A stretch of DNA of 64,000 nucleotides from Burkholderiales bacterium (GTDB lineage Bacteria; Pseudomonadota; Gammaproteobacteria; Burkholderiales; Casimicrobiaceae): NCBI GenBank assembly GCA_025354165.1, contig JANXNI010000032.1, forward strand, positions 1 through 64,000. The letters run 5' to 3'. A program made the translations under genes and the position numbers. Every line of letters starts with the position of its first letter. The stretch's first letter is position 1. Positions 30,631-39,902 of the stretch are shown one piece after another. The notes beneath the pieces were generated by a model. The model was given only the letters and a program-made list of their open reading frames with translations. It had not been told where the DNA came from and ran no database searches.

Positions 30631-30746
30631 CAGCTTTCAGCCAAAACGACCGCTTGATAGGGGCTAAGCACAAAAAATCTAATAAGTCGGTAATCGCGTA
30701 TTTCTGCCGTACGCCCCAATTCAGTGCCACTTTCACCGAAAAGCTG
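30631..30746. repeat. 116-bp dyad-symmetric intergenic element, copy C
   Basis: Left end CAGCTTTCAGCC at 30631, GGGGCTAAGC at 30660, centre AGTC|GG at 30688/30689, TACGCCCC at 30710, right end CTTTCACCGAAAAGCTG at 30730-30746. The right end is nearly the reverse complement of the left consensus. It lies between the codirectional ffh and ybiB and ends 7 bases before the ybiB ATG, so it would form most of the ybiB leader. Bases 30533-30630 hold no gene. Confidence 0.83.
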
Positions 30747-30753
30747 TTGATTT

Positions 30754-31677
30754 ATGAACTTCCATGGAATTATCAAAGAAGTTGGCCGCGGCGCACGCGG
30801 TGCCCGGGGGCTGGAGCCGCACATTGCCAGCGAAGCTTTCACGGCGCTGCTCAACGGCGAAATCAGCGACGTCCAACTCGGCGCTTGGTGGCTGGCAATG
30901 CGCATCAAAGGCGAAACAGCTGAAGAACTGTCCGCGTTTGTTGACGCGATGCAGGCTGCGGTGGCGTTCCAGGTCGCCAGCAGCGAACCCGTCGTCGTTT
31001 TGCCCTGCTACAACGGCGCGCGGCAGTTGCCGAATCTGACACCGCTGTTGGCGTGGGCCCTGACGCAGCGCGGTGGCAAAGTGTTGCTGCACGGCGTTAG
31101 AGCCGATCCGACGCGAGTCACGACCTTTGCGTTGTTCGAGGCGTTGGGATTTGCCATTGTTCAGTCTGCCGCAGAGGCGGAGCGGGCGCTTACATCGACT
31201 GGTTTTGCGTACGCGCCGCTCGACGCGATTCACCCGAAACTGGCCACGCTGATCGCTAACCGTTGGCGCATCGGCGTGCGTTCCACGCCGCACACCGTCA
31301 CCAAACTGCTGCAACCCATCGTTGGCCGCAGTTTGCGGGTCGTCGCGTTGACTCACGGTGACTACATTGAGCGAATGTCGGCGCACTTGGCATCCGTGCC
31401 CGGCGCATCGGCAGCCGTTTTCCGTGGCTGCGAAGGTGAGCCGGTATTGCATCCCAAACGCGCGGTGCCAGTGCAGATATTCCAGAATGGCGCGTCGTTT
31501 ATGCGCGAATGGCGCGGTGTACCCGAGCATGACCTGCCTGACACTTGCGATATCGCGACCACGGTCGCTTACATCGAGTCAGTGATTCATGGCAAACGCG
31601 AAATGCCGCCGTGGATCGACTGGCTGGCACGGCAAGTGCTTCAAGCGACCCATGAAATCAATGCAGAAACCGCCTAA
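30754..31677 (+). CDS. ybiB: YbiB-like protein, TrpD2 family
   Basis: 307 residues with the anthranilate phosphoribosyltransferase fold: an N-terminal helical domain (IIKEVGRGARGARGL, LNGEISDVQLGAWWLAMRIKGET) and a C-terminal domain beginning VVVLPCYNGARQLPNL. The usual PRPP-binding GTGGD motif of TrpD is absent, which fits YbiB/TrpD2, known as a nucleic-acid-binding protein under LexA control in E. coli. In beta- and gammaproteobacteria it often neighbours siroheme or sulfate-assimilation genes, as here. Its stop overlaps the cobA start. Confidence 0.85.
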   Translation: MNFHGIIKEVGRGARGARGLEPHIASEAFTALLNGEISDVQLGAWWLAMRIKGETAEELSAFVDAMQAAVAFQVASSEPVVVLPCYNGARQLPNLTPLLAWALTQRGGKVLLHGVRADPTRVTTFALFEALGFAIVQSAAEAERALTSTGFAYAPLDAIHPKLATLIANRWRIGVRSTPHTVTKLLQPIVGRSLRVVALTHGDYIERMSAHLASVPGASAAVFRGCEGEPVLHPKRAVPVQIFQNGASFMREWRGVPEHDLPDTCDIATTVAYIESVIHGKREMPPWIDWLARQVLQATHEINAETA

Positions 31678-32440
31678 AGCAGGCAAAGTATTTTTAGTTG
31701 GTGCAGGCCCCGGCGACATCGAACTGTTGACCCTGAAAGCTGCACGATTGCTGGCTTCGGCCGACATCGTGCTGATTGACGATTTGGCAGGCGACGAAGT
31801 TCTGGCGCTTTGTCCGCAAGCTCGCATCATTCATGTTGGCAAGCGTGGCGGTTGCAAAAGCACGCCACAGTCATTTATTGAAAAATTATTGGTACGTGAA
31901 GCGCTGGCTGGTCATGCCGTCGTGCGCCTCAAGGGCGGCGATGTGTCGCTGTTTGGTCGCGCCAGCGAAGAAATCTTTGCACTGGAAGCGGCTGGCATCG
32001 AATTTGAAATCGTCCCCGGGGTAACCGCTGGCCTCGCCGCCGCCGCCGAACTCAAAGCCTCGCTCACGCACCGAGATCACGCGCACGGCGTTGCGTTCAT
32101 CACGGCGCACGGCGCTGAGGGGGCCGAGATTCCGTGGCAGGCGCTGGCGCAAAGCGCGCTGACGCTCGTGGTTTATATGGGCGTGGCGCGTGTTGCGTCG
32201 TTGCAGACGAGCTTGCTGGCGGGCGGTTTGCGCGGCGACACGCCGGTGATCGCGGTGGAGCGCGCCTCACGCGCCGATACGCGTAACGTGTGCTCGACCG
32301 TTGCGGCGATGGTCAATGATTTCGCTGAACAACAGCTCAAAAGCCCGGCGGTTTTGGTGATTGGCGAAGCGATGGCGGAACGAGCGAGAACACTCGCCGA
32401 AACGGCCCAACTCGCAACCGCCGTGACGCGCGTCGCATAA
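31661..32440 (+). CDS. cobA: Uroporphyrinogen-III C-methyltransferase
   Basis: SAM-dependent enzyme making precorrin-2 for siroheme or cobalamin; 259 residues. GKVFLVGAGPGDIELLTLKA at the N-terminus and VVRLKGGDVSLFGRASEE are the SUMT signatures; PVIAVERASRADTRNV follows. The ATG at 31661 gives a 17-base overlap with ybiB; an ATG at 31652 is also possible. It stands alone, without the CysG dehydrogenase/ferrochelatase domain. The next gene, cbiX, could supply metal insertion. Confidence 0.92.
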   Translation: MQKPPKAGKVFLVGAGPGDIELLTLKAARLLASADIVLIDDLAGDEVLALCPQARIIHVGKRGGCKSTPQSFIEKLLVREALAGHAVVRLKGGDVSLFGRASEEIFALEAAGIEFEIVPGVTAGLAAAAELKASLTHRDHAHGVAFITAHGAEGAEIPWQALAQSALTLVVYMGVARVASLQTSLLAGGLRGDTPVIAVERASRADTRNVCSTVAAMVNDFAEQQLKSPAVLVIGEAMAERARTLAETAQLATAVTRVA

Positions 32441-32489
32441 TCAAGCCCCTTCTGTTCGCCGCTCGGGCACGCCGCCCAGCGCCAAAATC

Positions 32490-32852
32490 ATGACCGCGAT
32501 CCTGTTCTTTGCCCACGGCTCGCGCGACCCGCAATGGCGTGTGCCATTTGACGCCATCGTCGCCGACTTTCGCGGCATGCACGCGGCAAAGCTCGCCGAA
32601 CTCGCGTTTCTCGAATTCATGGAGCCGAATTTTGCTTCTGGCGTGAAGACATTGGTCGATCAGAACGCGAAGCAGATTCGCGTGATCCCGCTATTCCTTG
32701 CGACTGGAGCCCACACCCGGCGTGATCTCATGGCGCTTATTGAGCAAGCGCAGGAAAATTACACCGGTGTGCGCTTCACGGTTGCCTCGCCGATTGGCGA
32801 AGTCGATTCGATTCGCAACGCGATTTCGAGCTGGGTAGCGACGCAGCTTTAG
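32490..32852 (+). CDS. cbiX: Sirohydrochlorin chelatase, short CbiX type
   Basis: 120 residues, the length of single-domain CbiX/SirB-like chelatases. FAHGSRDPQWR carries the catalytic His near residue 9, and RVIPLFLATGAHTRRDL the second metal-side His. It probably inserts Fe2+ (siroheme) or Co2+ into sirohydrochlorin, downstream of CobA. Which metal cannot be read from sequence. It ends 18 bases from the convergent eda gene. Confidence 0.88.
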   Translation: MTAILFFAHGSRDPQWRVPFDAIVADFRGMHAAKLAELAFLEFMEPNFASGVKTLVDQNAKQIRVIPLFLATGAHTRRDLMALIEQAQENYTGVRFTVASPIGEVDSIRNAISSWVATQL

Positions 32853-32870
32853 TCGCGGCTCGCACCGCGC

Positions 32871-33506
32871 CTACAACGTTCGCGAAGCCCGCACCAACGC
32901 CATCATCTGCTTCGCGTTCTCGGTAATCAGAGCCCAATTTTTTTCGGCAACCATCTCGCGCGTTGCGACCGCAGAACCGCCAATTGCGGCGATGTTTTTA
33001 CATGCGAGCACAGCAGGTATTTCGTTGGCGGAAACGCCGGTCGCGCAAAAGTTGACTTGTGGAATCGGGGCTTCAATCATCTTGAGCCACGCCGCACCGC
33101 CAAACACCGATGCCGGAAAAAATTTCTGCACGTTAAAGCCCTCGTCGAGGCAATTCAACACTTCCGATGGCGTCACGGCGCCGGGTAACAGCGGCAACAG
33201 CGCGTTGCGGCAGGCGGATCCGACCGCATGTGTGAATCCCGGACAGACTGCGAATTTGGCACCCGCATCAACGCACGGGCGCACTTGCTCGGCCAGCGTC
33301 ACGGTGCCCACGCCGACCAAAATCGGCAGGCCCGATTTCACGATGGCATTGATCGAGGCGAGCCCGGCACCGGTACGCAGGGTCACTTCGATGCTGCCAA
33401 TGCCGCCCGCGATTAGTGCCTCAGCGAGCGGTACCGCGTTGTTGACGTCATCGATGATGGCTACCGGCACGTAGCCGAGTTTGCGTAGTGTGAGATTCAA
33501 GTCCAT
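32871..33506 (-). CDS. eda: 2-dehydro-3-deoxy-phosphogluconate (KDPG) aldolase
   Basis: 211 residues, class I aldolase that splits KDPG into pyruvate and glyceraldehyde-3-phosphate. E40 in IEVTLRT and the Schiff-base K128 in VQKFFPAS are present, with LLPGAVTPSE typical. Two positions differ from the common consensus: C88 in FAVCPGFT where Ser is usual, and CATGVS where CPTGGI is usual. It follows edd by 21 bases in an apparent edd-eda operon. Confidence 0.93.
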   Translation of the reverse strand: MDLNLTLRKLGYVPVAIIDDVNNAVPLAEALIAGGIGSIEVTLRTGAGLASINAIVKSGLPILVGVGTVTLAEQVRPCVDAGAKFAVCPGFTHAVGSACRNALLPLLPGAVTPSEVLNCLDEGFNVQKFFPASVFGGAAWLKMIEAPIPQVNFCATGVSANEIPAVLACKNIAAIGGSAVATREMVAEKNWALITENAKQMMALVRASRTL

Positions 33507-33527
33507 GGGTTGCCTCGTTGTTTCCTG

Positions 33528-35345
33528 TCAATTTCCAAAAATAGACGCGCCGCAATCGGCATCGGACACATTGTCCCGGAACGTCGCAAAAAGCTCGCGG
33601 CCCCATCCCGATTTTGCGAGCGGCACTGACGCATTTTCGCGCAATGCAAGCGTCGCGTCATCGACATGAACATGCAGTGTTCCCGCTTCGCAATCAACGG
33701 TTACTACGTCACCATCTTGTACGCGCGCCAACGCACCGCCGGCAGCGGCTTCTGGTGTGACATGAATGGCGGCGGGCACTCGGCCCGAAGCACCGGACAT
33801 GCGACCATCGGTGACCAACGCCACCTTCAATCCACGATCCAGCAACACGGATAACGCCGGTGTGAGCTGATGCAACTCCGGCATGCCGCAGGCGCGCGGC
33901 CCCTGATTGCGCACGATCACCACGCTATCTGCGACGAAACGATTGGCTTTGAACGCAGTGATCACGTCGCCTTGTGCATCGAACACGTGCGCAGGCGCCG
34001 TGATCACGCGATGCTCCGGTGAGACGGCGGAAATTTTGAGAATGGCATGTCCGAGATTGCCTTTGAGCAAACGCAGGCCGCCTTCTGCGCTGAATGGTTC
34101 TGCGACCGGGCGCAGCACGGTGAGGTCTTCTGATTTTGCGACTGCGGGGGTGTAGGTGAGCTTATGTGTGTCCGCACTCAACGCCTGTGTGTACAGCGAT
34201 AAACCTCGCCCCATCACAGTCTCAACATCATCATGCATCAGCGCCGCATCGAGCAGTTCACGCAGTAAAAACGCGGTGCTGCCAACGCGATTGAAATCGT
34301 TCACATCGGCTTCGCCGTTGGGATACAAACGGGTAAGAAGCGGCGTGACGCGAGACAGAGCATCAATGTCTTGCCACGTCATTTCAAAACCCGCCGCGCG
34401 AGCGATTGCGACCCAGTGCATCGTGTGATTCGTCGAGCCACCGGTTGCTAACAACGCGACGATTGCGTTAACCAGCACGCGCTCGTTGACCCATTCGCCA
34501 ATGCCGAGTGGTGCCTTGGTGAGCGCTGCAATGCGGGCGGCTGCGGCGCGCGTGAGCAGCGTTCTGCGCGGATCGTTCGGCTGCACAAATGCCGCGCCGG
34601 GAACCATCAGGCCCATCGCTTCGAGCAGCATCTGATTGCTGTTCGCGGTGCCGTAAAACGTGCAGGTGCCTTCGGTGTGGTACGCGGCCATTTCGGCTTC
34701 GAGCAGCTTGTCTGGCGTCACTTTTCCCTGTGCGTGCAGCTTGCGTACGTTGGCCTTCTCCTTGTTCGACAAACCGCTCGGCATCGGCCCCGCTGGCACA
34801 AAAATCGTCGGCAAATGGCCGAACGAAAGCGCACCGATCAACAAGCCCGGCACGATCTTGTCGCAGACACCGAGCATCATCGCGCCGTCGTACAAATCAT
34901 GCGTCAGCGCAATCGCAGTCGACATCGCGATCACGTCACGCGAAAAGAGCGACAGCTCCATGCCAGGCTGCCCCTGCGTCACACCGTCGCACATCGCTGG
35001 CACGCCGCCCGCGAACTGCGCCACGGCCGCATGTTTGCGAACTTCATCCTTGATGATCGCTGGGTAGTCGGCCAACGGCTGATGCGCGGAAAGCACGTCG
35101 TTATAGGACGATACGATGCCTATCATCGGCACCGGCTCGCTGACAACGCGAAGTTTGTCGCCACTGGGCAGAGCCGCAAAACCGTGCGCCAGATTGGCCG
35201 CGCTCAAGCGTTTACGCGCGACGCGATTGGCACGCTGCATTTCAACGGTCGCGAGATAGGCGGCGCGGCGCTCAATGCTGCGCGAGCGGATTTGCTCCGT
35301 GATGGCGTGAACTGTGGCGTTAAGAGGGGATTTGGGCTTCGGCAT
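33528..35345 (-). CDS. edd: Phosphogluconate dehydratase Edd
   Basis: 605 residues, the Fe-S dehydratase of the Entner-Doudoroff pathway (6-phosphogluconate to KDPG). Cluster cysteines are in [20 protein letters not shown] and [15 protein letters not shown]. Length and order match E. coli Edd rather than IlvD. It is the first gene of edd-eda. A palindromic operator lies 6 bases upstream of its ATG and overlaps a likely promoter. Confidence 0.96.
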   Translation of the reverse strand: MPKPKSPLNATVHAITEQIRSRSIERRAAYLATVEMQRANRVARKRLSAANLAHGFAALPSGDKLRVVSEPVPMIGIVSSYNDVLSAHQPLADYPAIIKDEVRKHAAVAQFAGGVPAMCDGVTQGQPGMELSLFSRDVIAMSTAIALTHDLYDGAMMLGVCDKIVPGLLIGALSFGHLPTIFVPAGPMPSGLSNKEKANVRKLHAQGKVTPDKLLEAEMAAYHTEGTCTFYGTANSNQMLLEAMGLMVPGAAFVQPNDPRRTLLTRAAAARIAALTKAPLGIGEWVNERVLVNAIVALLATGGSTNHTMHWVAIARAAGFEMTWQDIDALSRVTPLLTRLYPNGEADVNDFNRVGSTAFLLRELLDAALMHDDVETVMGRGLSLYTQALSADTHKLTYTPAVAKSEDLTVLRPVAEPFSAEGGLRLLKGNLGHAILKISAVSPEHRVITAPAHVFDAQGDVITAFKANRFVADSVVIVRNQGPRACGMPELHQLTPALSVLLDRGLKVALVTDGRMSGASGRVPAAIHVTPEAAAGGALARVQDGDVVTVDCEAGTLHVHVDDATLALRENASVPLAKSGWGRELFATFRDNVSDADCGASIFGN

Positions 35346-35350
35346 AAGTT

Positions 35351-35380
35351 ATGTAGTTTTATAGCGGAGTAAAACTACAT
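35351..35380 (-). promoter_or_regulatory. Palindromic operator over the edd promoter (HexR-like)
   Basis: ATGTAGTTTTA at 35351-35361 and TAAAACTACAT at 35370-35380 are exact reverse complements around 8 bases. On the minus strand TATAAA (35363-35358) is a plausible -10 and TTGCAT (35384-35379) a weak -35 at 15 bases, so the arms cover the promoter. TGTAGTTTTA half-sites resemble HexR sites (TGTARTWWW...TACA) that control edd in many proteobacteria. Regulator identity is inference; no regulator gene is adjacent. Confidence 0.6.
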
Positions 35381-35428
35381 GCAACAACGGGCGGCCAAAA
35401 TCCGACTCCCGTCTACAATTTGAACAAT

Positions 35429-35518
35429 GGAAGCGTGGCCGAGCGGTTGAAGGCACCGGTCTTGAAAACCGGCGACGGGGCAACCCGTTCGTGAGTTCGA
35501 ATCTCACCGCTTCCGCCA
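35429..35518 (+). tRNA. tRNA-Ser (anticodon UGA)
   Basis: 90 bases including an encoded CCA. The acceptor stem GGAAGCG pairs with CGCTTCC (35505-35513 area), the anticodon loop CTTGAAA carries TGA, there is a long variable arm (CGACGGGGCAACCCGTTCG) as in serine tRNAs, and GTTCGAATC forms the T loop. TACAAT at 35414-35419 could be its -10. Its 3' end is followed at once by a region with IS debris. Confidence 0.96.
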
Positions 35519-35651
35519 GAAGTCCAAGGTTTACGCGGTTTAGAGAAGAATCGCGGCCATCTACCCACAAAACGAGCCTCAAGTAAAAGTCGGTTTGTTT
35601 TGCGGTTTGCGTCGCAAGCAACTGTACAGTGGCTGCACGTGCACGTAGATG

Positions 35652-36240
35652 CTCCTAGAAGCGCTCGGTTTGAACGCCAAGGTGTGGCGTAAATACGAGG
35701 CCATGACCGACTCAAAGCACAGCCCGACGCTCGCATCGCATTTGTTTGCCCAAGACTGAGAAGCCACCGCAACTGCGCCTGACCGGCTCCAGCTATCGGA
35801 CATCACCTTCCCGCAGACTGAAGAGCGCGGAGCGTATATCTGTTGCATGCTTGACCTGTTCAATCGATAGATCAAACACTTGGTGGTGGATTTGCACCCG
35901 CCAACGAGTCTAGTGATGGATGCCTACAGGTGGCAGAGTTTCGTGCTGGGCCACCAAAAACCGAGGCGTGGACGGACGAAAGGACTCATCTTTCACTACG
36001 ACAAAGGCAGTCAATACGCGCCTATGGCACCGCGTGCACACCTGCCAAACTACGGCCACCGCCAATCAATGGGCGGCACCGGAAACTCCTATGACAATGC
36101 GCCTATCGAGAGCTTCTGGCATAGTCTTCAAGACACGCCACGAGGTGAATCGCTGCATGTTTGCGTACATCGAAGGTGTTTACAACACCGCGCGCATGCC
36201 TTCATCACTTGACTCGATATCACGGCGTGAGTGTCTGGGG
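35652..36240 (+). pseudogene. Decayed IS3-family transposase (OrfB, rve domain)
   Basis: Recognisable DDE integrase fragments in order: KVWRKYEAMTDSKHSPTLASHLFAQ, then a stop, LSDITFPQTEERGAYICCMLDLFNR, another stop, VVDLHPPTSLVMDA, GLIFHYDKGSQYA, GNSYDNAPIESFWHSLQ, then a frameshift near 36130 into FAYIEGVYNTARMPSSL. The three acidic residues are still visible (DIT, YDKGSQ, IESFW), but two stops and one frameshift make it inactive. No clear terminal repeats or orfA were found. Confidence 0.82.
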
Positions 36241-36667
36241 CAATTTGATGGGAAGCTTCTTGCACAAAAGCAGCAGAAACAATCCTTATCGGAGAGCGAG
36301 TGTAGCGAGCCACTCCCCTTAAACACAGCCTTTTAGTTCCGCAGCTAATAATTGCGTTGGTTAATCACACAATGAAATATTGACAGGATCCTATCTCGCT
36401 GTGCTCTTTAAACCCGACGGTAGCGAAGCACAAAATAGTGGCTACGGATTGCGTATACTTTATCGCTGTCTTCTTGATCAAGGCGAGGTTCGTCACGCCC
36501 GTTTAATTTAAATGCGCGCAGACTGCTGGGCTCGAGGGGTTACCTCATAGAAATAGGTTGTTCCGCGTATGGCGGCGTGCTGGCTTAGTGAACTCCAGGA
36601 TATGAAGAGCGCGCTTTTCTTTGGCGCTGCAAATCCCAATACTCCCGGTCGATCACCATGAAAATCT
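36241..36667. other. Gene-free stretch after the IS3 remnant
   Basis: About 430 bases with no supported gene. A TTGACA at 36380 and a TATACT at 36454 occur but are not paired with good partners at promoter spacing. Base composition is more AT-rich than the neighbouring housekeeping genes. I see no structured repeat here. Confidence 0.4.
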
Positions 36668-38422
36668 ATGCTTACATGGTTTGATTCGAGCCCTTGCAGC
36701 GCGCGCTGCGGTGTCTGTGGCTTTCAAGGCGACTTGAATCGTTGGGTTTCTGCGGGGCACGCGACGCTTGCCGATCACGAAGTCCGGTTCGCCAAGTGTG
36801 GTGAATGCGAAAGCATCACAGCGCTCGAAGCGATCACGGATTTTGATCGTATCGACGAATGCGATACAGAAATTTTTCTGCGCCAATATGTAGAAAGCAC
36901 TGCTGGGCCGTGGGAAATGTTCTGGCCTATCGCCTGTCTTCAGAACGCCAGTGCGAAATCGCTGCTGGATGTCGGTTGCGGTTTCGGCTTTACCACTGAC
37001 GCATGGAAAGCAGTCGTCAATGAGCGCGCGTTCGGCTGCGATCCGGCACCTTACGCTGCGGCAGGCCGAGCGCTCCTCGGTAAGCACATTTACCACGCAC
37101 TACTAGACGATGTTGCCGAGCTGCGCGGCGAGACGTTTGACGTGGTCTATTCCAGCGAAGTAATTGAGCATGTGCCCGATCCGGTCGCATTTGTAAATCT
37201 CCTCAACAGCCGCCTGAGTCGGAATGGCATACTGGTGCTCACGACGCCGGCGGCTGATTACATTGTTCCTGCGAGTGATCCGGCAACAGCTGAGGCCGCT
37301 CTGGCGCCCGGATTCCATGGGTTCTTGTTTTCCCGCACGGCGCTCGAGCGACTCCTCGTTTCCAGCGGCCTTGGTCACGTCATAGTGGAGCGGCATGGCG
37401 AACGACTGATTGCATGGGCCTCAAACGCAGAGATACAACGCACGCCGACGGAGGCCTGTGTCGATACGATTTTGCGTTATCTGTCGCTCAAGGTGACGGC
37501 CCTAAAGGACGCTTCCGGGTCGGACCATAAATCCTTGCGAGTCGGCTATGCGTATCGTTTGTTTAAAGAGCGTTTTTTGCGCGGACAACACGAGGAAATT
37601 GCCCTGCTTCGGCAAATGTTGCTGGCAGAGAGCGTCTTTGGAAAAGACTTGAACGTCACCTCGGCAGAAGAACTCGCGGAGCCTTTGCGAGCTCTGGATA
37701 TTGGGCCGGTTGCCTTCGGCGGGTTTGCACGTTACTGTTTCCCGCAACTGGCGTTTCTGTTTGGCTGTTGTTCGGAGCACCTCGATCATCGCCATGCAGA
37801 TGCATATGTTTGGTATGAGCTTGCAGTGTTGTCAACGAGAAAGTTGTGCGGGCTAACGGTATTAAGCGGTCTCGAAGCGGCCGCGTTTTCGTGGCAAGCG
37901 ATGTTTAGACTGATCGCCCTTGACGCAACGTCAGGTCGCGAGGATCGTGCTATCGGGCGCTTGCTGAAGTGCATAGAGGCGACTGCACATCCTGATCCAT
38001 CGCTGGGCGGTAGCGCGCCTGCCGCGCAGGCAATTTGGAATCAGCTGGACGTGTGGGCGTCGAATTTGCTGAACAGGCGCGACAGTGATGCGCTGCAACG
38101 GCTTGCAGAACTCTTCGAGCGGGGCACGGCGCAACACGCGATCGGACAGGACGCTTTGGCGTTCGGAGCCATGCGCAAGCTCACCCATAGTTACTTTCAC
38201 CTGTGTAGCTGCGTCGCTCGGGGTGATGCGGCAGAAGGCTTTGCTACGCTATTACGGCTGCGCGCGCATGTTGTTACAGATCGTCCGTCCGAGGAGCGCT
38301 GGTTTGCACTCCTGCGCTTGCGTCTGGTGATTCTAGAGTCACAATTGCCGAAGCAGAGCCCGACCTCGTACGCGTCCATGCCGAAACAGACGTGGACTTT
38401 ACCGCCGACGTCCCCTGAATGA
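36668..38422 (+). CDS. Class I SAM-dependent methyltransferase with N-terminal zinc ribbon and large unknown C-terminal region
   Basis: 584 residues. C13-C16 (CGVCGF) and C41-C44 (CGEC) pairs suggest a zinc ribbon. A methyltransferase domain follows: LLDVGCGFGFTTDAW (motif I, near 98), then VVYSSEVIEHVPDPVAFVNLLNSRL. The first third resembles methyltransferases of sugar or surface-glycan clusters. Residues about 270-584 match nothing I recognise and are mostly helical by composition. It stands alone beside an IS remnant and a tRNA, so it may be acquired. Its substrate is unknown. Confidence 0.75.
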   Translation: MLTWFDSSPCSARCGVCGFQGDLNRWVSAGHATLADHEVRFAKCGECESITALEAITDFDRIDECDTEIFLRQYVESTAGPWEMFWPIACLQNASAKSLLDVGCGFGFTTDAWKAVVNERAFGCDPAPYAAAGRALLGKHIYHALLDDVAELRGETFDVVYSSEVIEHVPDPVAFVNLLNSRLSRNGILVLTTPAADYIVPASDPATAEAALAPGFHGFLFSRTALERLLVSSGLGHVIVERHGERLIAWASNAEIQRTPTEACVDTILRYLSLKVTALKDASGSDHKSLRVGYAYRLFKERFLRGQHEEIALLRQMLLAESVFGKDLNVTSAEELAEPLRALDIGPVAFGGFARYCFPQLAFLFGCCSEHLDHRHADAYVWYELAVLSTRKLCGLTVLSGLEAAAFSWQAMFRLIALDATSGREDRAIGRLLKCIEATAHPDPSLGGSAPAAQAIWNQLDVWASNLLNRRDSDALQRLAELFERGTAQHAIGQDALAFGAMRKLTHSYFHLCSCVARGDAAEGFATLLRLRAHVVTDRPSEERWFALLRLRLVILESQLPKQSPTSYASMPKQTWTLPPTSPE

Positions 38423-38748
38423 AATATCAGCCGCCTCGTCAAGATTTCAACAACCTTAACAGACGGTGAAGGAAGCGCGACTCAGAGACCGGGTTGTAAC
38501 GTCGGTCAACTCATTTCGGTTCAAAGTGCCAATCCAACCCTCGTAGATTTGGCGCGCAAGTCTTCCCACAGCGCACCCACGCCCATCAGCGCATCCCTCG
38601 TGTCGGTGCGCAACTTCTCCAACCCAGCGCCTGCTAGCTCACGACCGTGTGCGTTGCCAAAGCGTCCATCACAGCGTTCATGATTCGACAGGCTCCCCAC
38701 GAACGGAGAGATCGCTCTTGAAGCGGAAGGCGGCGCAATGCCACCGGA
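38423..38748. other. Gene-free stretch before ruvB
   Basis: No supported gene. On the minus strand, a frame ending at 38521 reads LEKLRTDTRDALMGVGALWEDLRAK, which looks protein-like but has no good start and is probably a remnant or a repeated non-coding sequence. Nothing else stands out. Confidence 0.35.
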
Positions 38749-38787
38749 CCCCTCACCCTAACCCTCTGCCGCAAGGGGAGAGGGGAA
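38749..38787. repeat. CCCTCACCCTAACCCTCT-type intergenic palindrome
   Basis: CCCTCACCCTAACCCTCTGC is followed by CGCAAGGGGAGAGGGGA. The arms CCCTCTGCC and GGGGAGAGGG fold around GCAA. Sequences of this type occur between genes in many proteobacterial genomes. It lies about 30 bases upstream of ruvB and may cap the upstream transcript. Confidence 0.65.
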
Positions 38788-38816
38788 TCAGGCCAATCCC
38801 CCAATAGAATAGCTGT

Positions 38817-39902
38817 ATGGCTATCCACGACGACACGCTCAGCAGCGCCCGCGCACGACAGGACGACGTCCCGTCTGATCGTGTGATCGCGCCGAAGAGC
38901 GAGAGCAAACAGGAAGAGGCGTTGGAGCGCGCGCTGCGGCCGAAGCAGCTGGACGAATACATCGGTCAGGAAAAAATTCGCGGGCAGCTTTCGATTTTTA
39001 TTGAGGCGGCGCGGTCGCGTAAAGAGCCGCTGGATCACGTGTTGTTGTTTGGCCCGCCGGGGCTCGGCAAGACCACGCTTTCGCACATCATCTCGCGCGA
39101 GATGCGCGTGAACCTGCATCAGACTTCAGGCCCGGTGCTCGAGAAAAAAGGCGATCTTGCGGCGCTCTTGACCAATCTTGAGCCGAACGATGTGCTCTTT
39201 ATCGACGAGATTCATCGCATCAGCGCGGTGCTGGAAGAGACGCTCTACAGCGCGATGGAGGATTACGCCATCGATATCATGATCGGCGAGGGACCGGGCG
39301 CGCGCTCGGTGAAACTGGACTTGCCGCCGTTCACGCTGATCGGCGCGACCACGCGCGCGGGCATGCTGACTAATCCGCTGCGCGACCGTTTTGGTATCGT
39401 GGCGCGGCTGGAGTTTTATAGCGATGAGGAGCTGTCGCGCATCGTCACGCGTTCAGCAAATTTGCTGAGCGTGAACATGGACAGCGCGGGCGCGACTGAG
39501 ATCGCAAAGCGCTCGCGCGGCACGCCGCGTATTGCCAATCGACTGTTGCGTCGCGTTCGAGATTTTGCGGAGGTGAAGGCGAACGGGCATGTGACGCATG
39601 CCGTTGCGGATGCTGCGCTGGTGATGCTGGATGTTGATGCCAGCGGGCTCGACGTGATGGATCGCAAATTGCTTCAGACTATTGTCGAAAAATTTGCGGG
39701 CGGGCCAGTCGGCGTGGACAATCTGGCCGCAGCCATCAGCGAAGAGCGTGAAACGATTGAGGATGTGATCGAACCGTTTTTGATTCAACAAGGCTACATC
39801 CAGCGCACCAGTCGCGGGCGTGTGGCGACGGCGCGGGCGTATCGGCATTTTGGGTTGGTGCCGCCTGCTGCAATGGGGACTGGTGAGCTGTTTACAGAAT
39901 GA
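38817..39902 (+). CDS. ruvB: Holliday junction branch migration ATPase RuvB
   Basis: 361 residues. Walker [11 protein letters not shown] begins at residue 78, Walker B is [28 protein letters not shown] holds sensor 1 and the Arg finger, and the C-terminal winged helix includes [15 protein letters not shown]. With RuvA it drives branch migration. TAGAAT lies 6 bases before the ATG and there is no ribosome site, so the transcript may be leaderless. ruvA and ruvC are not adjacent. ATGA overlap with ybgC. Confidence 0.96.
   Translation: MAIHDDTLSSARARQDDVPSDRVIAPKSESKQEEALERALRPKQLDEYIGQEKIRGQLSIFIEAARSRKEPLDHVLLFGPPGLGKTTLSHIISREMRVNLHQTSGPVLEKKGDLAALLTNLEPNDVLFIDEIHRISAVLEETLYSAMEDYAIDIMIGEGPGARSVKLDLPPFTLIGATTRAGMLTNPLRDRFGIVARLEFYSDEELSRIVTRSANLLSVNMDSAGATEIAKRSRGTPRIANRLLRRVRDFAEVKANGHVTHAVADAALVMLDVDASGLDVMDRKLLQTIVEKFAGGPVGVDNLAAAISEERETIEDVIEPFLIQQGYIQRTSRGRVATARAYRHFGLVPPAAMGTGELFTE

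Noticed and set aside
36380-36408. A sigma-70 promoter at TTGACA upstream of the methyltransferase gene
   Set aside because: No acceptable -10 hexamer at 16-18 bases, and the gene starts about 290 bases away.
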